Of a stretch of 64,000 nt of DNA, positions 43,273 to 53,461 are shown piece after piece; positions within the stretch are counted from its first letter, which is position 1, and every line of letters begins with the position of its first letter. The notes beneath the pieces are model-generated. The model saw only the letters and a program-made list of their open reading frames with translations, made no database searches and was not told the DNA's origin. Made by a program: the position numbers and the translations under genes. The DNA lies in the NCBI GenBank assembly GCA_020630915.1, contig JAHDIF010000001.1:141073-205072 (forward strand), given 5' to 3'. Source of the stretch: Dokdonia sp. (GTDB taxonomy: Bacteria > Bacteroidota > Bacteroidia > Flavobacteriales > Flavobacteriaceae).

Positions 43273-44577
43273 TTACTTCTTTCTAAAATAAATAGAAATA
43301 GGCACCCCAGAAAAATCATATGCTTGTCTGAGCTTGTTCTCTAGAAAACGTCTGTAAGCCTCTTTTAGATACTGAGGAAGATTACAAAAGAGCGCAAACT
43401 GGGGCTGAGGTGTGGGTAGCTGCGTTGCGTATTTAATTTTAATGTACTTTCCTTTGTAAGCGGGAGGTGGGAACGCTTCTACAAGGGGTAAGAAAAAGTT
43501 GTTGAGTTCGCTCGTTTTAAGCTTTCTTGTTTTATTCTCGTATACTTTTACCGCTGTTTCTATGGCTTTAAAAATACGCTGCTTGTTAAGTACTGATATA
43601 AATACGATAGGTACATCTGTAAAAGGCTCTATTTGTTGTCTAATGTGCTTCTCAAACTCCTTCATGGTATTAGTTTCCTTATCTACCAGATCCCATTTGT
43701 TTACGAGAATAACAACACCTTTTCTATTGCGTTCTGCGAGCCAAAAAATATTTTGAACCTGTCCGTCAAAACCTCGTGTGGCATCTACTACAAGCAAACA
43801 AACATCTGCATGTTCAATAGCACGTACACTTCTCATTACAGAATAAAATTCGAGGTCTTCCTTTACTTTAGATTTACGGCGTATTCCTGCCGTATCTACC
43901 AGATTAAACTCAAAACCAAATCTATTATACTTTGTATCAATCGCATCTCTTGTCGTTCCAGCGATATCTGTAACAATATATCTTTCTTCTCCTATAAGTG
44001 CGTTTATGAATGATGATTTTCCTGCATTAGGACGACCTACCACCGCAAAACGTGGCAGTTCATCATCTTCTCGATCTTCTTTTTCTGGCAAGGCTTCTAC
44101 AACTGCATCAAGCAAGTCTCCAGTACCACTGCCATTAGTAGCTGCAATCGTGAAGTAGTCTCCTAATCCCAAATTATAGAACTCTACAGCATCTTCTGCA
44201 CGTTTATTATTATCTACTTTGTTTACGGCAAGAAATAAAGGTTTCTTTGACTTACGTAAAAGTTTTGCAACGTCTTCATCCATTCCTGTGATCCCGTGCT
44301 CTACATCTACCATAAAGATGATCACGTCTGCCTCCTCTATAGCGAGTTCAACCTGCTTATCTATTTCGGCTTCAAAGACATCGTCGCTTCCTACTACATA
44401 TCCTCCAGTATCAATTACCGTAAAGTCGCGACCATTCCAATCGGTCTTTCCATAGTGGCGATCACGTGTCACCCCGCTCACGGCGTCTACAATCGCCTCA
44501 CGACGTTGTATCAAACGATTAAAAAAGGTAGACTTTCCTACGTTAGGTCTTCCTACTATAGCTACAATGGCACTCAT
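43273..44577 (-). CDS. der: Ribosome-associated GTPase Der (EngA)
   Basis: A 434-residue tandem GTPase for 50S subunit maturation. The first G domain has [14 protein letters not shown] and NKVD; the second has [14 protein letters not shown] and NKWD; a KH-like C-terminal domain ends with [18 protein letters not shown]. The ATG at 44577 ([14 protein letters not shown]) is preferred to the longer open frame. Confidence 0.96.
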   Translation of the reverse strand: MSAIVAIVGRPNVGKSTFFNRLIQRREAIVDAVSGVTRDRHYGKTDWNGRDFTVIDTGGYVVGSDDVFEAEIDKQVELAIEEADVIIFMVDVEHGITGMDEDVAKLLRKSKKPLFLAVNKVDNNKRAEDAVEFYNLGLGDYFTIAATNGSGTGDLLDAVVEALPEKEDREDDELPRFAVVGRPNAGKSSFINALIGEERYIVTDIAGTTRDAIDTKYNRFGFEFNLVDTAGIRRKSKVKEDLEFYSVMRSVRAIEHADVCLLVVDATRGFDGQVQNIFWLAERNRKGVVILVNKWDLVDKETNTMKEFEKHIRQQIEPFTDVPIVFISVLNKQRIFKAIETAVKVYENKTRKLKTSELNNFFLPLVEAFPPPAYKGKYIKIKYATQLPTPQPQFALFCNLPQYLKEAYRRFLENKLRQAYDFSGVPISIYFRKK

Positions 44578-44656
44578 ATACTTAGGTTGAAAGCGCAAAG
44601 ATACATTTTAAAGTAGGAGAGACATACGATTACGTTAAAATCATTGAGAGATGTAA

Positions 44657-44670
44657 GCTTTCGCGAAAGC
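44657..44670. repeat. Palindrome GCTTTCGCGAAAGC (5' of LysE gene)
   Basis: Exact intergenic copy between der and the divergent LysE gene, 16 bp before the ATG at 44687. Confidence 0.95.
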
Positions 44671-44686
44671 GTACTACTAACACCCT

Positions 44687-45295
44687 ATGATTTATTCTAT
44701 CTTTTTTATAGGTCTTATAGCTACCGTTATAGGCGCAGTTCCGCCAGGAGCTTCTAATCTTGCTGTGATTAAAACTACAATTCAAGAAGGTATCCAAGAA
44801 TCACTTAAAATAAGCTATGGTGCAGGAATAGGCGAAGCAGTACTTGCACTTATTGCCCTATCATTTGGAATGATGGTACACGATTTTATCACTATGAATA
44901 GCTGGGTGCAAGTTGCTGTATTTGTAGCACTAGCAATTGCAGGTGTTTATTTACTCAAAAGAAAAAAAGAGAAGGAAAAATCTTCAAGATCTTTAGGATC
45001 AAAATACGTTACTGGATTTTTATTAAGTGCTATAAATCCGCCTGTACTCTTCTACTGGGCATTAGTATTTTCTTTTTTACGAGCAACGCTTGATTTTCAT
45101 CTAGATGCGACATTGCTATTACTATTTGTGGCAGGAATCTTCACTGGAAAAGTAGTAACCCTTTACGGTTACAGTAAACTAGGGACACACCTCGCAAACA
45201 AACAACCCAGTAAAAAGTCCAACATTAACTCCCTTATAGGCTCTGTATTAATAGGCTTATCACTTATCCAAGGGATAAAGTTGTTACTATTTTAA
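44687..45295 (+). CDS. LysE family transporter
   Basis: A 202-residue membrane exporter with about six helices: IGAVPPGASNLAVIKTTIQEG at the start (the family P-G-P/N region) and SAINPPVLFYWALVFSFLRA in the middle. Members export amino acids such as lysine or threonine; the substrate is unknown. Overlaps the convergent DUF2797 gene by 4 bp. Confidence 0.85.
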   Translation: MIYSIFFIGLIATVIGAVPPGASNLAVIKTTIQEGIQESLKISYGAGIGEAVLALIALSFGMMVHDFITMNSWVQVAVFVALAIAGVYLLKRKKEKEKSSRSLGSKYVTGFLLSAINPPVLFYWALVFSFLRATLDFHLDATLLLLFVAGIFTGKVVTLYGYSKLGTHLANKQPSKKSNINSLIGSVLIGLSLIQGIKLLLF

Positions 45296-46086
45296 AGAAC
45301 CTCTATCCTCACCACATATCCTTCCCAACTACGTACATTAAAAACGGTATCATCTTCAAAAAGTAAATACTGTCCTTTAATCCCTTTGAGAACTCCTTCA
45401 TAGGCTGGAGTTTTATCCAGATTAAGAGTTTTAAGTTTTTCTGGATAACGCACTACGGGAAAGGTAATAGTCGTTTCTTCGTTGTGATCTATAAAATATT
45501 GCTGTGCTTCTTCTGGGATATATTGTTTAAGCGCATCTCTGTGAGACTTTAGATTCTCATCTTTAATATCATTTTTAAGCATCGCTCGCCAATTGGTTTT
45601 ATCTGCAATATGCTCTTTTAAGGCAATTTCTGTAATACCAGCGAGGTAACGATTAGGCACTTCTACTATTTCTAAAGCTTCGTGCGCGCCTTGATCTATC
45701 CAGCGAGTAGGTACTTGCTGCTTTCTAGTGACCCCTACTTTTACATTACTAGAATTAGCTAGATACACAATATGGGGTTGTAACTGCACACTCTTTTCGT
45801 AGTCTAAGTCACGATCTTCTATATCCAGATGTGCTTTAGACAGCTCCGGTTTCATAATCCAATCAGCTGCTTGGGGTACTTTATAAAAATCATCGTAGCA
45901 GTATCCTTGTCTATATATTTTTTTATTCTCTTCGCATGCAAGGCATTGAAATTTTACAAACTCAATATGAATTTTTTTTTCGATTAATTGATTCATATTA
46001 ATATAACTATCCTCAACCTCTAAGTAATAATTAATAGGTGTTGTATGCTCTGTACGCATTTTTCGTAATACCCCTTGATACTTCAT
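45292..46086 (-). CDS. DUF2797 family protein
   Basis: A 264-residue protein of the DUF2797 family. Four cysteines (CLACEENKK...GYCYDDF) may form a zinc-binding region. IVYLANSSNVKVGVTRKQQVPTRWIDQGA resembles a GIY-YIG-like core, though the nuclease residues look incomplete. Function unknown. Convergent with the LysE gene and divergent from GH3. Confidence 0.82.
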   Translation of the reverse strand: MKYQGVLRKMRTEHTTPINYYLEVEDSYINMNQLIEKKIHIEFVKFQCLACEENKKIYRQGYCYDDFYKVPQAADWIMKPELSKAHLDIEDRDLDYEKSVQLQPHIVYLANSSNVKVGVTRKQQVPTRWIDQGAHEALEIVEVPNRYLAGITEIALKEHIADKTNWRAMLKNDIKDENLKSHRDALKQYIPEEAQQYFIDHNEETTITFPVVRYPEKLKTLNLDKTPAYEGVLKGIKGQYLLFEDDTVFNVRSWEGYVVRIEVL

Positions 46087-46207
46087 GAAAGAACTTTTCT
46101 ATTTTTGAATGAGAAGAAAATGGTTAATTTTGTATTATCGCCCAGCTATTCTTGTGGTTATTAATCTCACAGGAACCATATTGCGAAAGCGTAAATATAC
46201 CAACTTT

Positions 46208-47725
46208 ATGCCTATCCCTTTTGTACATTCTATCGCTTCTTGGTTCTTAAAAAAGCGTATACACCAGATGGAACTTTTCTTAAAGTATCCAGATGAAGTA
46301 CAAAATGAGCTCCTACTTAAGCTTATTGATAAAGCAAAACAAACGGAGATAGGGAAGAAATATGGTTTTGAGGATATTAAAAGCTATACAGATTTTGCAT
46401 CGATAGTTCCAATTACAACCTATGAAGAAAATCAAGAATTTATAGAGCGTAGCAGAAGAGGGGAGAATAACATTCTCTGGCCTACTCCTATAAAGTGGTT
46501 TGCTCAGAGCAGTGGTACTACAAATGCGCGAAGCAAGTATATTCCCGTAAGTCCAGAATCTTTAGAAGATTGCCACTATGCAGCAAGTAAGGATTTATTA
46601 TGCATGTATCTTAACAATAATGAAGGTTCTCAACTATTTTCAGGTAAAGGGTTACGTCTAGGAGGAAGCAAAGAGTTATATAAATCTAATGGTACTGTTT
46701 ATGGTGACCTTTCGGCTATTTTGATAGATAATATGCCTTTTTGGGCAGAGTTTAGTAGCACGCCCAGTAGCGAGGTTTCCCTTTTAAGTGATTGGGAAGT
46801 AAAGATGCAAGCTATCGTTGATGAGACCATACAAGAGAATGTAACAAGTCTTGCTGGAGTACCCTCGTGGATGCTTGTACTACTCAATAATGTGCTCGAA
46901 ACAACTGGTAAAAATTCTATACTTGAAGTATGGCCTAACTTGGAAGTATATTTTCACGGTGGGGTAAGTTTTGATCCCTATGTAGATCAATATCAAAAAA
47001 TACTTTCTTCTAACAAAGTAAGTTATTATGAGATTTATAACGCTTCTGAAGGTTTCTTTGCGATACAGGATCAAAATGACAGCAACGATTTACTTCTTAT
47101 GCTTGACTACGGGATCTTTTATGAATTTATACCAATGGACAATTACGGTACTCCCTTTGAGACGATCATTCCCTTAACCGATGTAGAAGCTGGTAAAAAT
47201 TATGCCGTAGTCATCACTACAAATGCGGGCCTATGGCGTTATAAAATAGGAGACACGGTTCGGTTTATATCTACGAATCCCTACAGAATAAGAGTAAGTG
47301 GTCGTACCAAACACCATATAAACGTTTTTGGCGAAGAACTCATTATAGAAAATGCAGAGGAAGCTCTTAAGAGTGCTTCTCGAGAAGCAGCTTGCGAAAT
47401 CAAAGATTATACAGCCGCTCCCATTTTTATGGAAGGAAATGAAAAAGGTGCTCACGAATGGATTATCGAGTTTAAAAAACAGCCAGATGATTTTAACGCT
47501 TTCGCGAAAGCGCTAGACCAAAAATTACAGGATATCAATAGTGATTATGCAGCTAAACGTTTTAATAATATCACCCTTAAAGAACCTACTATAAACGCCG
47601 CACGAGAAAATCTATTTTACGACTGGCTCAAGGGAAAAAATAAGTTGGGAGGACAACATAAGGTACCTAGACTTTCTAATTCTCGATCTTTCTTAGAAGA
47701 GTTAAACGCTCTTAATCGTAGATAA
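46208..47725 (+). CDS. GH3 family protein (adenylating enzyme)
   Basis: A 505-residue protein of the ANL-superfamily GH3 family, which in plants couples hormones to amino acids. ATP motif SSGTTNARSKYIPVS, later YEIYNASEGFFAIQD and GRTKHHINVFGEEL are clear. The bacterial substrate is unknown. The ATG at 46208 (MPIPFVHSIASWFLKKR) is typical; an open frame to 46109 adds unrelated sequence. The palindrome at 47498 encodes AFAKA. It is not a phenylacetate-CoA ligase. Confidence 0.88.
   Translation: MPIPFVHSIASWFLKKRIHQMELFLKYPDEVQNELLLKLIDKAKQTEIGKKYGFEDIKSYTDFASIVPITTYEENQEFIERSRRGENNILWPTPIKWFAQSSGTTNARSKYIPVSPESLEDCHYAASKDLLCMYLNNNEGSQLFSGKGLRLGGSKELYKSNGTVYGDLSAILIDNMPFWAEFSSTPSSEVSLLSDWEVKMQAIVDETIQENVTSLAGVPSWMLVLLNNVLETTGKNSILEVWPNLEVYFHGGVSFDPYVDQYQKILSSNKVSYYEIYNASEGFFAIQDQNDSNDLLLMLDYGIFYEFIPMDNYGTPFETIIPLTDVEAGKNYAVVITTNAGLWRYKIGDTVRFISTNPYRIRVSGRTKHHINVFGEELIIENAEEALKSASREAACEIKDYTAAPIFMEGNEKGAHEWIIEFKKQPDDFNAFAKALDQKLQDINSDYAAKRFNNITLKEPTINAARENLFYDWLKGKNKLGGQHKVPRLSNSRSFLEELNALNRR
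47498..47511. repeat. Palindrome GCTTTCGCGAAAGC (inside GH3 gene)
   Basis: Exact copy, 16 bp with flanks (47497-47512), read as NAFAKAL. Confidence 0.95.
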
Positions 47726-47944
47726 TGCTCACTTAATCCATACAAATAGACCAAAATTATTTCTTGAAAGAAAAGCGCCTATTAAAAAGTAGGAATACTC
47801 ACTAAAACCATAGAAATACTGCATTTTACCAAAACAATAAAGTAATTAATCTAAAACATTGTAAAACGCTTCATTAGAAGCTCTTTTACATTTATCTTTA
47901 CTGTGCTAAGAAAAATCAACAGAAATTTTCTTTGTTAATTATAA

Positions 47945-47987
47945 AAAGCAGTTATCAATTGGGGGATTGATGGCTGCTTCTTTTTTT
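47945..47987. terminator. Bidirectional intrinsic terminator between GH3 and clpX
   Basis: AAAGCAGTTATCAAT pairs with ATTGATGGCTGCTT (two G-U pairs) around GGGGG, followed by T9 on the + strand; on the other strand the stem is followed by TTTTTA. The preceding 220 bp after GH3 show no gene. Confidence 0.8.
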
Positions 47988-47992
47988 GACAT

Positions 47993-49225
47993 CTATGATA
48001 CTGCTTTAAGCTTCTTAAGGGTAGATTTATTAAGTTTGCCTTCTGCATATGACCTTGTGACTTCTAATTCCTTTTCTGTAGTGCTGGGCAGTTCAAACAT
48101 TGCATCAGTAAGTACTGCTTCACACAAAGAACGCAAACCTCTAGCCCCTAGTTTATATTCTATAGCCTTTTCTACTAAATATTCTAAAGCGCCATCTGTA
48201 ATTGTAAATTGAATATCATCCATGGCAAACAGTTTAATATACTGCTTGATAATGGCGTTTTTAGGTTCTGTAAGGATCGCTCTCAATGTCCCTGAATCTA
48301 ATGGATTCATATGGGTTAGAACAGGCAATCTGCCTATAATTTCTGGTATTAAACCAAAATCCTTTAAGTCTTTAGGGATAATATATTTTAGAAGGTTGTC
48401 GCTGTCCACAACGTTGTCGCTCTTACTAGCGCTAAAACCCATTGCTTGCATATTCATACGCTTTCCTATGTGACGTTCAATACCGTCAAAAGCGCCTCCT
48501 GCTATAAATAATATATGCTCTGTATTTACCTCAATAAATTTTTGATCAGGATGCTTACGCCCTCCTTTAGGTGGCACATTAACCACGGTTCCTTCCAGTA
48601 GTTTTAGCAATGCTTGTTGCACACCTTCTCCAGATACGTCTCTCGTTATAGAAGGATTATCGCTCTTACGAGCAATTTTATCAATCTCGTCTATAAAGAC
48701 AATACCACGTTGTGCCTTTTCTAAATTATAGTCTGCAGATTGCAGTAGTCTTGTCAAAATACTCTCTACATCTTCTCCCACATAACCGGCCTCTGTTAGC
48801 ACAGTAGCATCTACAATAGCTAGTGGTACATTAAGCATTTTTGCAATAGTTTTGGCGATTAGGGTTTTTCCTGTACCCGTTTGCCCTACCATTACAATAT
48901 TACTTTTTTGTATTTCTATTTCGTCTTCATTATTGGGTTGTAATAGTCTTTTATAATGGTTGTAAACCGCAACAGACATTACTTTTTTTGTGTACTCCTG
49001 TCCAATCACATACTCATCAAGAAATGCTTTTATTTCTTGTGGTTTTTTAAGCATAAGCTCCCCTTCTAATTCTTGACTGCTTGTATCTTTAGATTCCTCT
49101 AAAACAATACCGTGGGCCTGCTCTATGCAGCGATCACAAATGTGTGCGTCTAGACCCGCAATTAATAAATTAGTCTCTGGCTTTTTTCTACCACAAAATG
49201 AACATTCTAACTCTTCTTTAGCCAT
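47993..49225 (-). CDS. clpX: ATP-dependent unfoldase ClpX
   Basis: A 410-residue AAA+ unfoldase that feeds substrates to ClpP. N-terminal zinc finger CSFCGRKK...CDRC, Walker A GQTGTGKT, Walker [12 protein letters not shown], and C-terminal sensor region [13 protein letters not shown]. The clp-loop IGF is expected in the middle. It follows clpP; the 22-bp palindrome 49245-49266 lies in the 52-bp gap. Confidence 0.97.
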   Translation of the reverse strand: MAKEELECSFCGRKKPETNLLIAGLDAHICDRCIEQAHGIVLEESKDTSSQELEGELMLKKPQEIKAFLDEYVIGQEYTKKVMSVAVYNHYKRLLQPNNEDEIEIQKSNIVMVGQTGTGKTLIAKTIAKMLNVPLAIVDATVLTEAGYVGEDVESILTRLLQSADYNLEKAQRGIVFIDEIDKIARKSDNPSITRDVSGEGVQQALLKLLEGTVVNVPPKGGRKHPDQKFIEVNTEHILFIAGGAFDGIERHIGKRMNMQAMGFSASKSDNVVDSDNLLKYIIPKDLKDFGLIPEIIGRLPVLTHMNPLDSGTLRAILTEPKNAIIKQYIKLFAMDDIQFTITDGALEYLVEKAIEYKLGARGLRSLCEAVLTDAMFELPSTTEKELEVTRSYAEGKLNKSTLKKLKAVS

Positions 49226-49248
49226 AATACACTATTTGTGTTTATTAC

Positions 49249-49262
49249 GCTTTCGCGAAAGC
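49249..49262. repeat. Palindrome GCTTTCGCGAAAGC (clpP-clpX gap)
   Basis: Core of a 22-bp perfect palindrome, TTACGC on the left and GCGTAA on the right (49245-49266). Confidence 0.95.
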
Positions 49263-49277
49263 GTAAACTACTATTAC

Positions 49278-49952
49278 TTAATCTCTTTTTAAGATTTCAT
49301 CTATCATTCCGTACTCCAGAGCTTTATCTGCCTTCATCCAGTAATCACGGTCACTATCTGCATATACTTTGTCGTAATCTTGACCAGAATGCTTTGCGAT
49401 TATCTTGTATAACTCTTCTTTGAGTATTAATATTTCTCTCGCTGTAATCTCAATATCTGTAGCCTGTCCTTGCGCTCCTCCCATAGGCTGGTGTATCATC
49501 ACTCTAGAATGTGGCAAACCACTACGTTTTCCTTTCTCACCCGCACATAATAATACTGCTCCCATAGATGCTGCCATCCCTGTACAGATAGTCGCCACAT
49601 CTGGTTTTATAAATTGCATAGTGTCGTAAATACCTAATCCAGCGTACACGCTTCCTCCTGGAGAGTTTATATATATCTGTATATCTTTTTGGGCATCTGT
49701 ACTTTCAAGAAACAATAACTGCGCCTGTACAATATTTGCTACTTGATCATTGATTCCTGTTCCTAAAAAAATGATTCGATCCATCATTAATCTAGAAAAA
49801 ACATCAAAGATGGCAATGTTCATCTGACGCTCTTCTATAATATTAGGTGTAAGACCCACTGGCATCATACTACTCACAATTTTCTCGTAGTACATAGAGT
49901 TAACGCCTTGATCTTTTGTCGCAAACTTTTTAAATTCTTTTCCGTAATCCAT
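49278..49952 (-). CDS. clpP: ClpP protease subunit
   Basis: A 224-residue serine protease. Catalytic Ser in GMAASMGAVLL and His in SRVMIHQPMGG are clear; YINSPGGSVYAGLGIYD precedes them. N-terminal extension of about 25 residues compared with E. coli before the propeptide region. Together with ClpX and trigger factor it forms the standard tig-clpP-clpX proteostasis operon. Confidence 0.97.
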   Translation of the reverse strand: MDYGKEFKKFATKDQGVNSMYYEKIVSSMMPVGLTPNIIEERQMNIAIFDVFSRLMMDRIIFLGTGINDQVANIVQAQLLFLESTDAQKDIQIYINSPGGSVYAGLGIYDTMQFIKPDVATICTGMAASMGAVLLCAGEKGKRSGLPHSRVMIHQPMGGAQGQATDIEITAREILILKEELYKIIAKHSGQDYDKVYADSDRDYWMKADKALEYGMIDEILKRD

Positions 49953-49984
49953 ATAGATATTCCTGCAAATTTTATTAAAACAAA

Positions 49985-50012
49985 AGCGTTTTACTGATCA
50001 CAGTAAAACGCT
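49985..50012 (-). terminator. Terminator after tig
   Basis: AGCGTTTTACTG/CAGTAAAACGCT, a perfect 12-bp stem with an ATCA loop, followed on the minus strand by TTTTGTTTT. It sits between tig and clpP and may attenuate read-through into clpP. Confidence 0.75.
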
Positions 50013-50041
50013 ATAAAGATACTTATAAATACACTAGTATT

Positions 50042-51364
50042 CTAATTGTATACTTCCTTTACAAATTGATCAAATGTCACCTTCTTAGTCTTAAGTTTTA
50101 CATTTTCCTTAAAGAAGTTAAGCATTTTAACATTCATTAATTGCTCTGACAGTCTTTTTACTTCGTCCTGATTACCTAATATTCTTGCGGCAATATCTTC
50201 TAGTTCCTTATCCTCAGGATTCATCTGACCATATTGCATCATTTGAGATTTGATCATGTCTTTTGCGTAGTCTTTCAGCTCATCAAAGGTTACTTGCAGC
50301 TTGTTGTCATTTACAATTTTTCCCTCTATCAGTTGATACCTAAGTCCTTTTTCTGAACGCTCATACTCTGCTTTTGCATCATCCAGAGACATCTCTTTTT
50401 CTCCCGTAGATTGTATCCATCTCTGTAAAAACTCTCCTGGTAGATCAAACTTAGTATCTTCAATTAAACGCTCAGTAACATCATTCATTAACTGCTGATC
50501 GCTTTGCTGTACAAACTGACGTTCTGCATCTTCCTTAATTTTTTCTTTAAGTTCTGTAGCAGACTTCACAACATCTTTTCCAAATAACTTGTCAAAAAGT
50601 TCCTGATCTAGATCTGCTAACTCTCTATTGCTCACTTCTGTAATTGTAAATGCAAGGTCTGCATTCAACTCTTTAGCCTTATCCTCAGAAATCTTCAAAT
50701 GTGCTTGATAATCACCAGGCTCCTCAAACAATGCTTTAGATTTTACCGTTATCACGTCTCCTACCTTAGCACCTACAAAGGCCTTTTCATTTTTCTTCCC
50801 CTTAAGGCGTTTTATCTCAAATGTAGTTGCAGCCTCTATTCCAGCCTCTTCATTTCTAAAAGATCCAGTAACTTCATCGTTTACAGACACTTCATTCTTA
50901 GCTACTAGCTTACCATATTGCTTTCGGATTGAAAGAATCTGATTGTCAATCATCTTATCATCTGCCGTAATTTGGTATGCTGCTATTGCTTTTTTAGGCT
51001 GAAGATTTATATCAAACTTCGGGGCCATTCCAAGATCAAACTCAAAAGTATAATCATCTTGATTCCAGTCAAAATCATCCTGGTTTTTAGGCAATGGATT
51101 TCCTAAGACATCTATTTTCTCCTCAGATAAAAATTTACCCAATGCTTCTTGTAGTAATTTATTTACCTCATCTACACGTACAGCCATTCCATATTGTTTT
51201 TGAACAAGACCCATAGGCACGTGTCCTTTTCTAAAACCTGGAATATTTGCTGTTTTTCTATAGTCTTTTAGGATAGACACCACTTTTTCTTGGTAATCAT
51301 CTTTTGCGATGTCTACCTTTACTACTGCATTAAGATCGTCTATTTGTTCTTTTGTAATATTCAT
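50042..51364 (-). CDS. tig: Trigger factor
   Basis: A 440-residue ribosome-bound chaperone. The N-terminal ribosome-binding part has IPGFRKGHVPMGLVQKQYG (the GFRK signature). A PPIase-like insert and C-terminal arms follow. Length is typical (E. coli 432), and position with clpP-clpX confirms it. Confidence 0.95.
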   Translation of the reverse strand: MNITKEQIDDLNAVVKVDIAKDDYQEKVVSILKDYRKTANIPGFRKGHVPMGLVQKQYGMAVRVDEVNKLLQEALGKFLSEEKIDVLGNPLPKNQDDFDWNQDDYTFEFDLGMAPKFDINLQPKKAIAAYQITADDKMIDNQILSIRKQYGKLVAKNEVSVNDEVTGSFRNEEAGIEAATTFEIKRLKGKKNEKAFVGAKVGDVITVKSKALFEEPGDYQAHLKISEDKAKELNADLAFTITEVSNRELADLDQELFDKLFGKDVVKSATELKEKIKEDAERQFVQQSDQQLMNDVTERLIEDTKFDLPGEFLQRWIQSTGEKEMSLDDAKAEYERSEKGLRYQLIEGKIVNDNKLQVTFDELKDYAKDMIKSQMMQYGQMNPEDKELEDIAARILGNQDEVKRLSEQLMNVKMLNFFKENVKLKTKKVTFDQFVKEVYN

Positions 51365-51434
51365 TGCTTACTTTATTTGAGGGCGCAAAAATACAATTTT
51401 TTTTTACACCTCAACAATCTTCAAAGCATTGAAT

Positions 51435-51785
51435 TTAAGACCTTTTATCACTTTTAAGGAAAGTATATAGGATACTTTGAAAAATACTAAGTAACACACT
51501 AAAAAGAATCCCGTACCATATATTTTTTACACCAAATCCATCTACAAAGTAATCTGCCATAAGGATTATAAAAGCATTTATAAAAAGTAAAAATATACCT
51601 AAAGTAAGAATTGTTATAGGTAAAGTAAGCACAACTAATATAGGCTTTACAATTAATCGCAAAACTCCAAGCACAAGTGCTACAATCAAAGCAGAAATAT
51701 ATCCATCTACTTGTACACCAGGCAAAATATGAGCAAGAATAAAAACAGCCACGGCCGTTAACAACAGCTTTAATATAATTTTCAT
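51435..51785 (-). CDS. Phage holin family (PF04020-type) membrane protein
   Basis: A 116-residue protein with four hydrophobic helices and the motif LILVVALVLGVLRLIVKPILVVLT-like segment (residues 33-55), typical of the YvlD family. Despite the family name, these are chromosomal membrane proteins, not phage genes. Function unknown. Separated from the SGNH gene by a terminator. Confidence 0.82.
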   Translation of the reverse strand: MKIILKLLLTAVAVFILAHILPGVQVDGYISALIVALVLGVLRLIVKPILVVLTLPITILTLGIFLLFINAFIILMADYFVDGFGVKNIWYGILFSVLLSIFQSILYTFLKSDKRS

Positions 51786-51812
51786 AGCAAAAGATTTAAT
51801 TTAAATATACAA

Positions 51813-51843
51813 AAAAGCGCATTGATAGGATCAATGCGCTTTT
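51813..51843 (-). terminator. Terminator after fadL-lipase operon
   Basis: AAAAGCGCATTGAT / ATCAATGCGCTTTT, a perfect 14-bp stem with a 3-base loop, followed by T on the minus strand. Confidence 0.88.
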
Positions 51844-51866
51844 CTAAAAACTATTAGATTTATGTA

Positions 51867-53450
51867 CTAGTTTACATCATTACTTAGCGTAATCGTCGCA
51901 TAATCACCTAAATCCACGTTAGGAATTGTAGATCCATACTGTGTATTTACAGCATCTATAATTGTATTGGCCGTAAGTGCATACCCTCTTGGCGTAGGGT
52001 GAACCCCGTCAAGTGAGAAAGCTCCACCAGTTACAAATGTAGAAGTAAGAACCCCTCCATTAAAACTAGTGCCGCCAGAAGCTACTTGTTGCAATGCCGC
52101 TCGAGCATCTACATAAGCCAAATCTAAATTGGAAGCTAACTCTTGTATTGTTGCATTGTAAGCTTGCTGCGCAGTTGTTATTCTAGCCTGTTCAGTTGTA
52201 CTTAATACAAACTGATCTGCTAGAGGAACAGTAACTCCATTAATAGACTGTTGTGCAGCTTGCTCTGCAGGCACACCAAGTGAAGTTAATAAATTAAAAG
52301 TTTCTTCATTTTGAGTACCCAAAACCCCTGCTGCTGTAAGTGGCACTAAATCAGATGCTGTTGCCTGACGTAATGTTGCCAATACTCCCGCAGTAATAGG
52401 ATCTAAGTTAAAAGGAGGCCCCTGTATAATTGCTGAGATATCCGTAAGATCATCATCTTGCATAGTAACAAAATTAGCTCCTTCTGCAAAGTTTATCTGT
52501 CTTGCGGCGGCCTCTGCTGGTGTAATAACACCAAACTGAGCTAAACCAGGTAATACTTGCGTATTATATGCTCCAAAAGCTGCATTAAGTGTCGCTGCTG
52601 TTGCTGCATCTAGAGGTATTGCTTGAGCAGGAACAGTTGTAAAGAAAGGTATTGAGGTAACATCCGGTAAATTAACAAGTGCTCCCTGTGCTCCAGTACC
52701 CACTAAAGTAGATACTTGTTGCTCGTAAACACTAGCAAATACATTAGGATCTGTAATATCATTAGATCCATAAGTAGTCGGATCAAAATTACCTGTTTGA
52801 TCCACTCCCGATCCTCCTGAAGTAGCGTACCCCAAAATATCATTATTTCCTATCCATAAAGAAAAGAATGTAGGATTTTGCGCTATAGCATCTCCTAAAA
52901 CTGTAGCATCAGGTGATGATGCAAAACGAGCATAATAAGGATTTGCTTGTCCTGTTGGTACTCCTGCGACATTTCCATAACCTGGTGCCACAAGATGAAA
53001 ACTCTTTGCTCCAGGAACACCCATATTGTTAAAGTTTCCAGAAAGAACATTACCTACATCTGTAGTAGGCATACCAGCCAAAATAGCAGGTCCTGGATTG
53101 CCATTCTCATCTGTCGCCAATACAAATCTGTTTTGAGTAATCTGGTTCCCTCCTAAAAGCAATCCACCAAGATTATCATTCATAAGTGGTTGGGAAAAAT
53201 CCCCTCCTCCTGCTAGCGCAAACTGCTGCGCCATAATATTTGGATAAGAGTTTTCTTGTCCAGTTATATAAAGAGCACTATCTGCAAATCCCGCTGTAAG
53301 AGAGTTTCCCAATGCTACATAGTTAGAAAAATCTGCCTCTCCACTTGTGTAGAAAGTACCATCGTCAATAGGTGTGTCAAATTCTGGCTCACAAGCCACA
53401 AATCCGAAAGCAACAACTGGTATTGCTATATATTTTATAAATTTTTTCAT
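51867..53450 (-). CDS. SGNH/GDSL-family lipoprotein hydrolase
   Basis: A 527-residue surface lipoprotein: signal and lipobox ending FGFVAC, then an SGNH hydrolase. Block I VALGNSLTAGF carries Ser, WIGNNDILG gives the Asn, DGVHPTPRGYAL the catalytic Asp/His. It resembles esterase or lipase lipoproteins paired with FadL porins in Bacteroidota. It is 11 bp downstream of the FadL-type gene; together they may release and import fatty acids or alkanes. Confidence 0.85.
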   Translation of the reverse strand: MKKFIKYIAIPVVAFGFVACEPEFDTPIDDGTFYTSGEADFSNYVALGNSLTAGFADSALYITGQENSYPNIMAQQFALAGGGDFSQPLMNDNLGGLLLGGNQITQNRFVLATDENGNPGPAILAGMPTTDVGNVLSGNFNNMGVPGAKSFHLVAPGYGNVAGVPTGQANPYYARFASSPDATVLGDAIAQNPTFFSLWIGNNDILGYATSGGSGVDQTGNFDPTTYGSNDITDPNVFASVYEQQVSTLVGTGAQGALVNLPDVTSIPFFTTVPAQAIPLDAATAATLNAAFGAYNTQVLPGLAQFGVITPAEAAARQINFAEGANFVTMQDDDLTDISAIIQGPPFNLDPITAGVLATLRQATASDLVPLTAAGVLGTQNEETFNLLTSLGVPAEQAAQQSINGVTVPLADQFVLSTTEQARITTAQQAYNATIQELASNLDLAYVDARAALQQVASGGTSFNGGVLTSTFVTGGAFSLDGVHPTPRGYALTANTIIDAVNTQYGSTIPNVDLGDYATITLSNDVN

Positions 53451-53461
53451 CGCTTATCGTA

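Noticed and set aside
46109-46207. Extended start of the GH3 gene
   Set aside because: The added residues do not resemble the family; MPIPFVHS is the usual beginning.
46208-47725. GH3 protein as the missing phenylacetate-CoA ligase
   Set aside because: It is an adenylating enzyme, but of the GH3 family, far from the paa operon, with no paaK motifs.
51435-51785. Phage origin of the 'holin family' gene
   Set aside because: The family name is misleading; no other phage gene is nearby and relatives are chromosomal.
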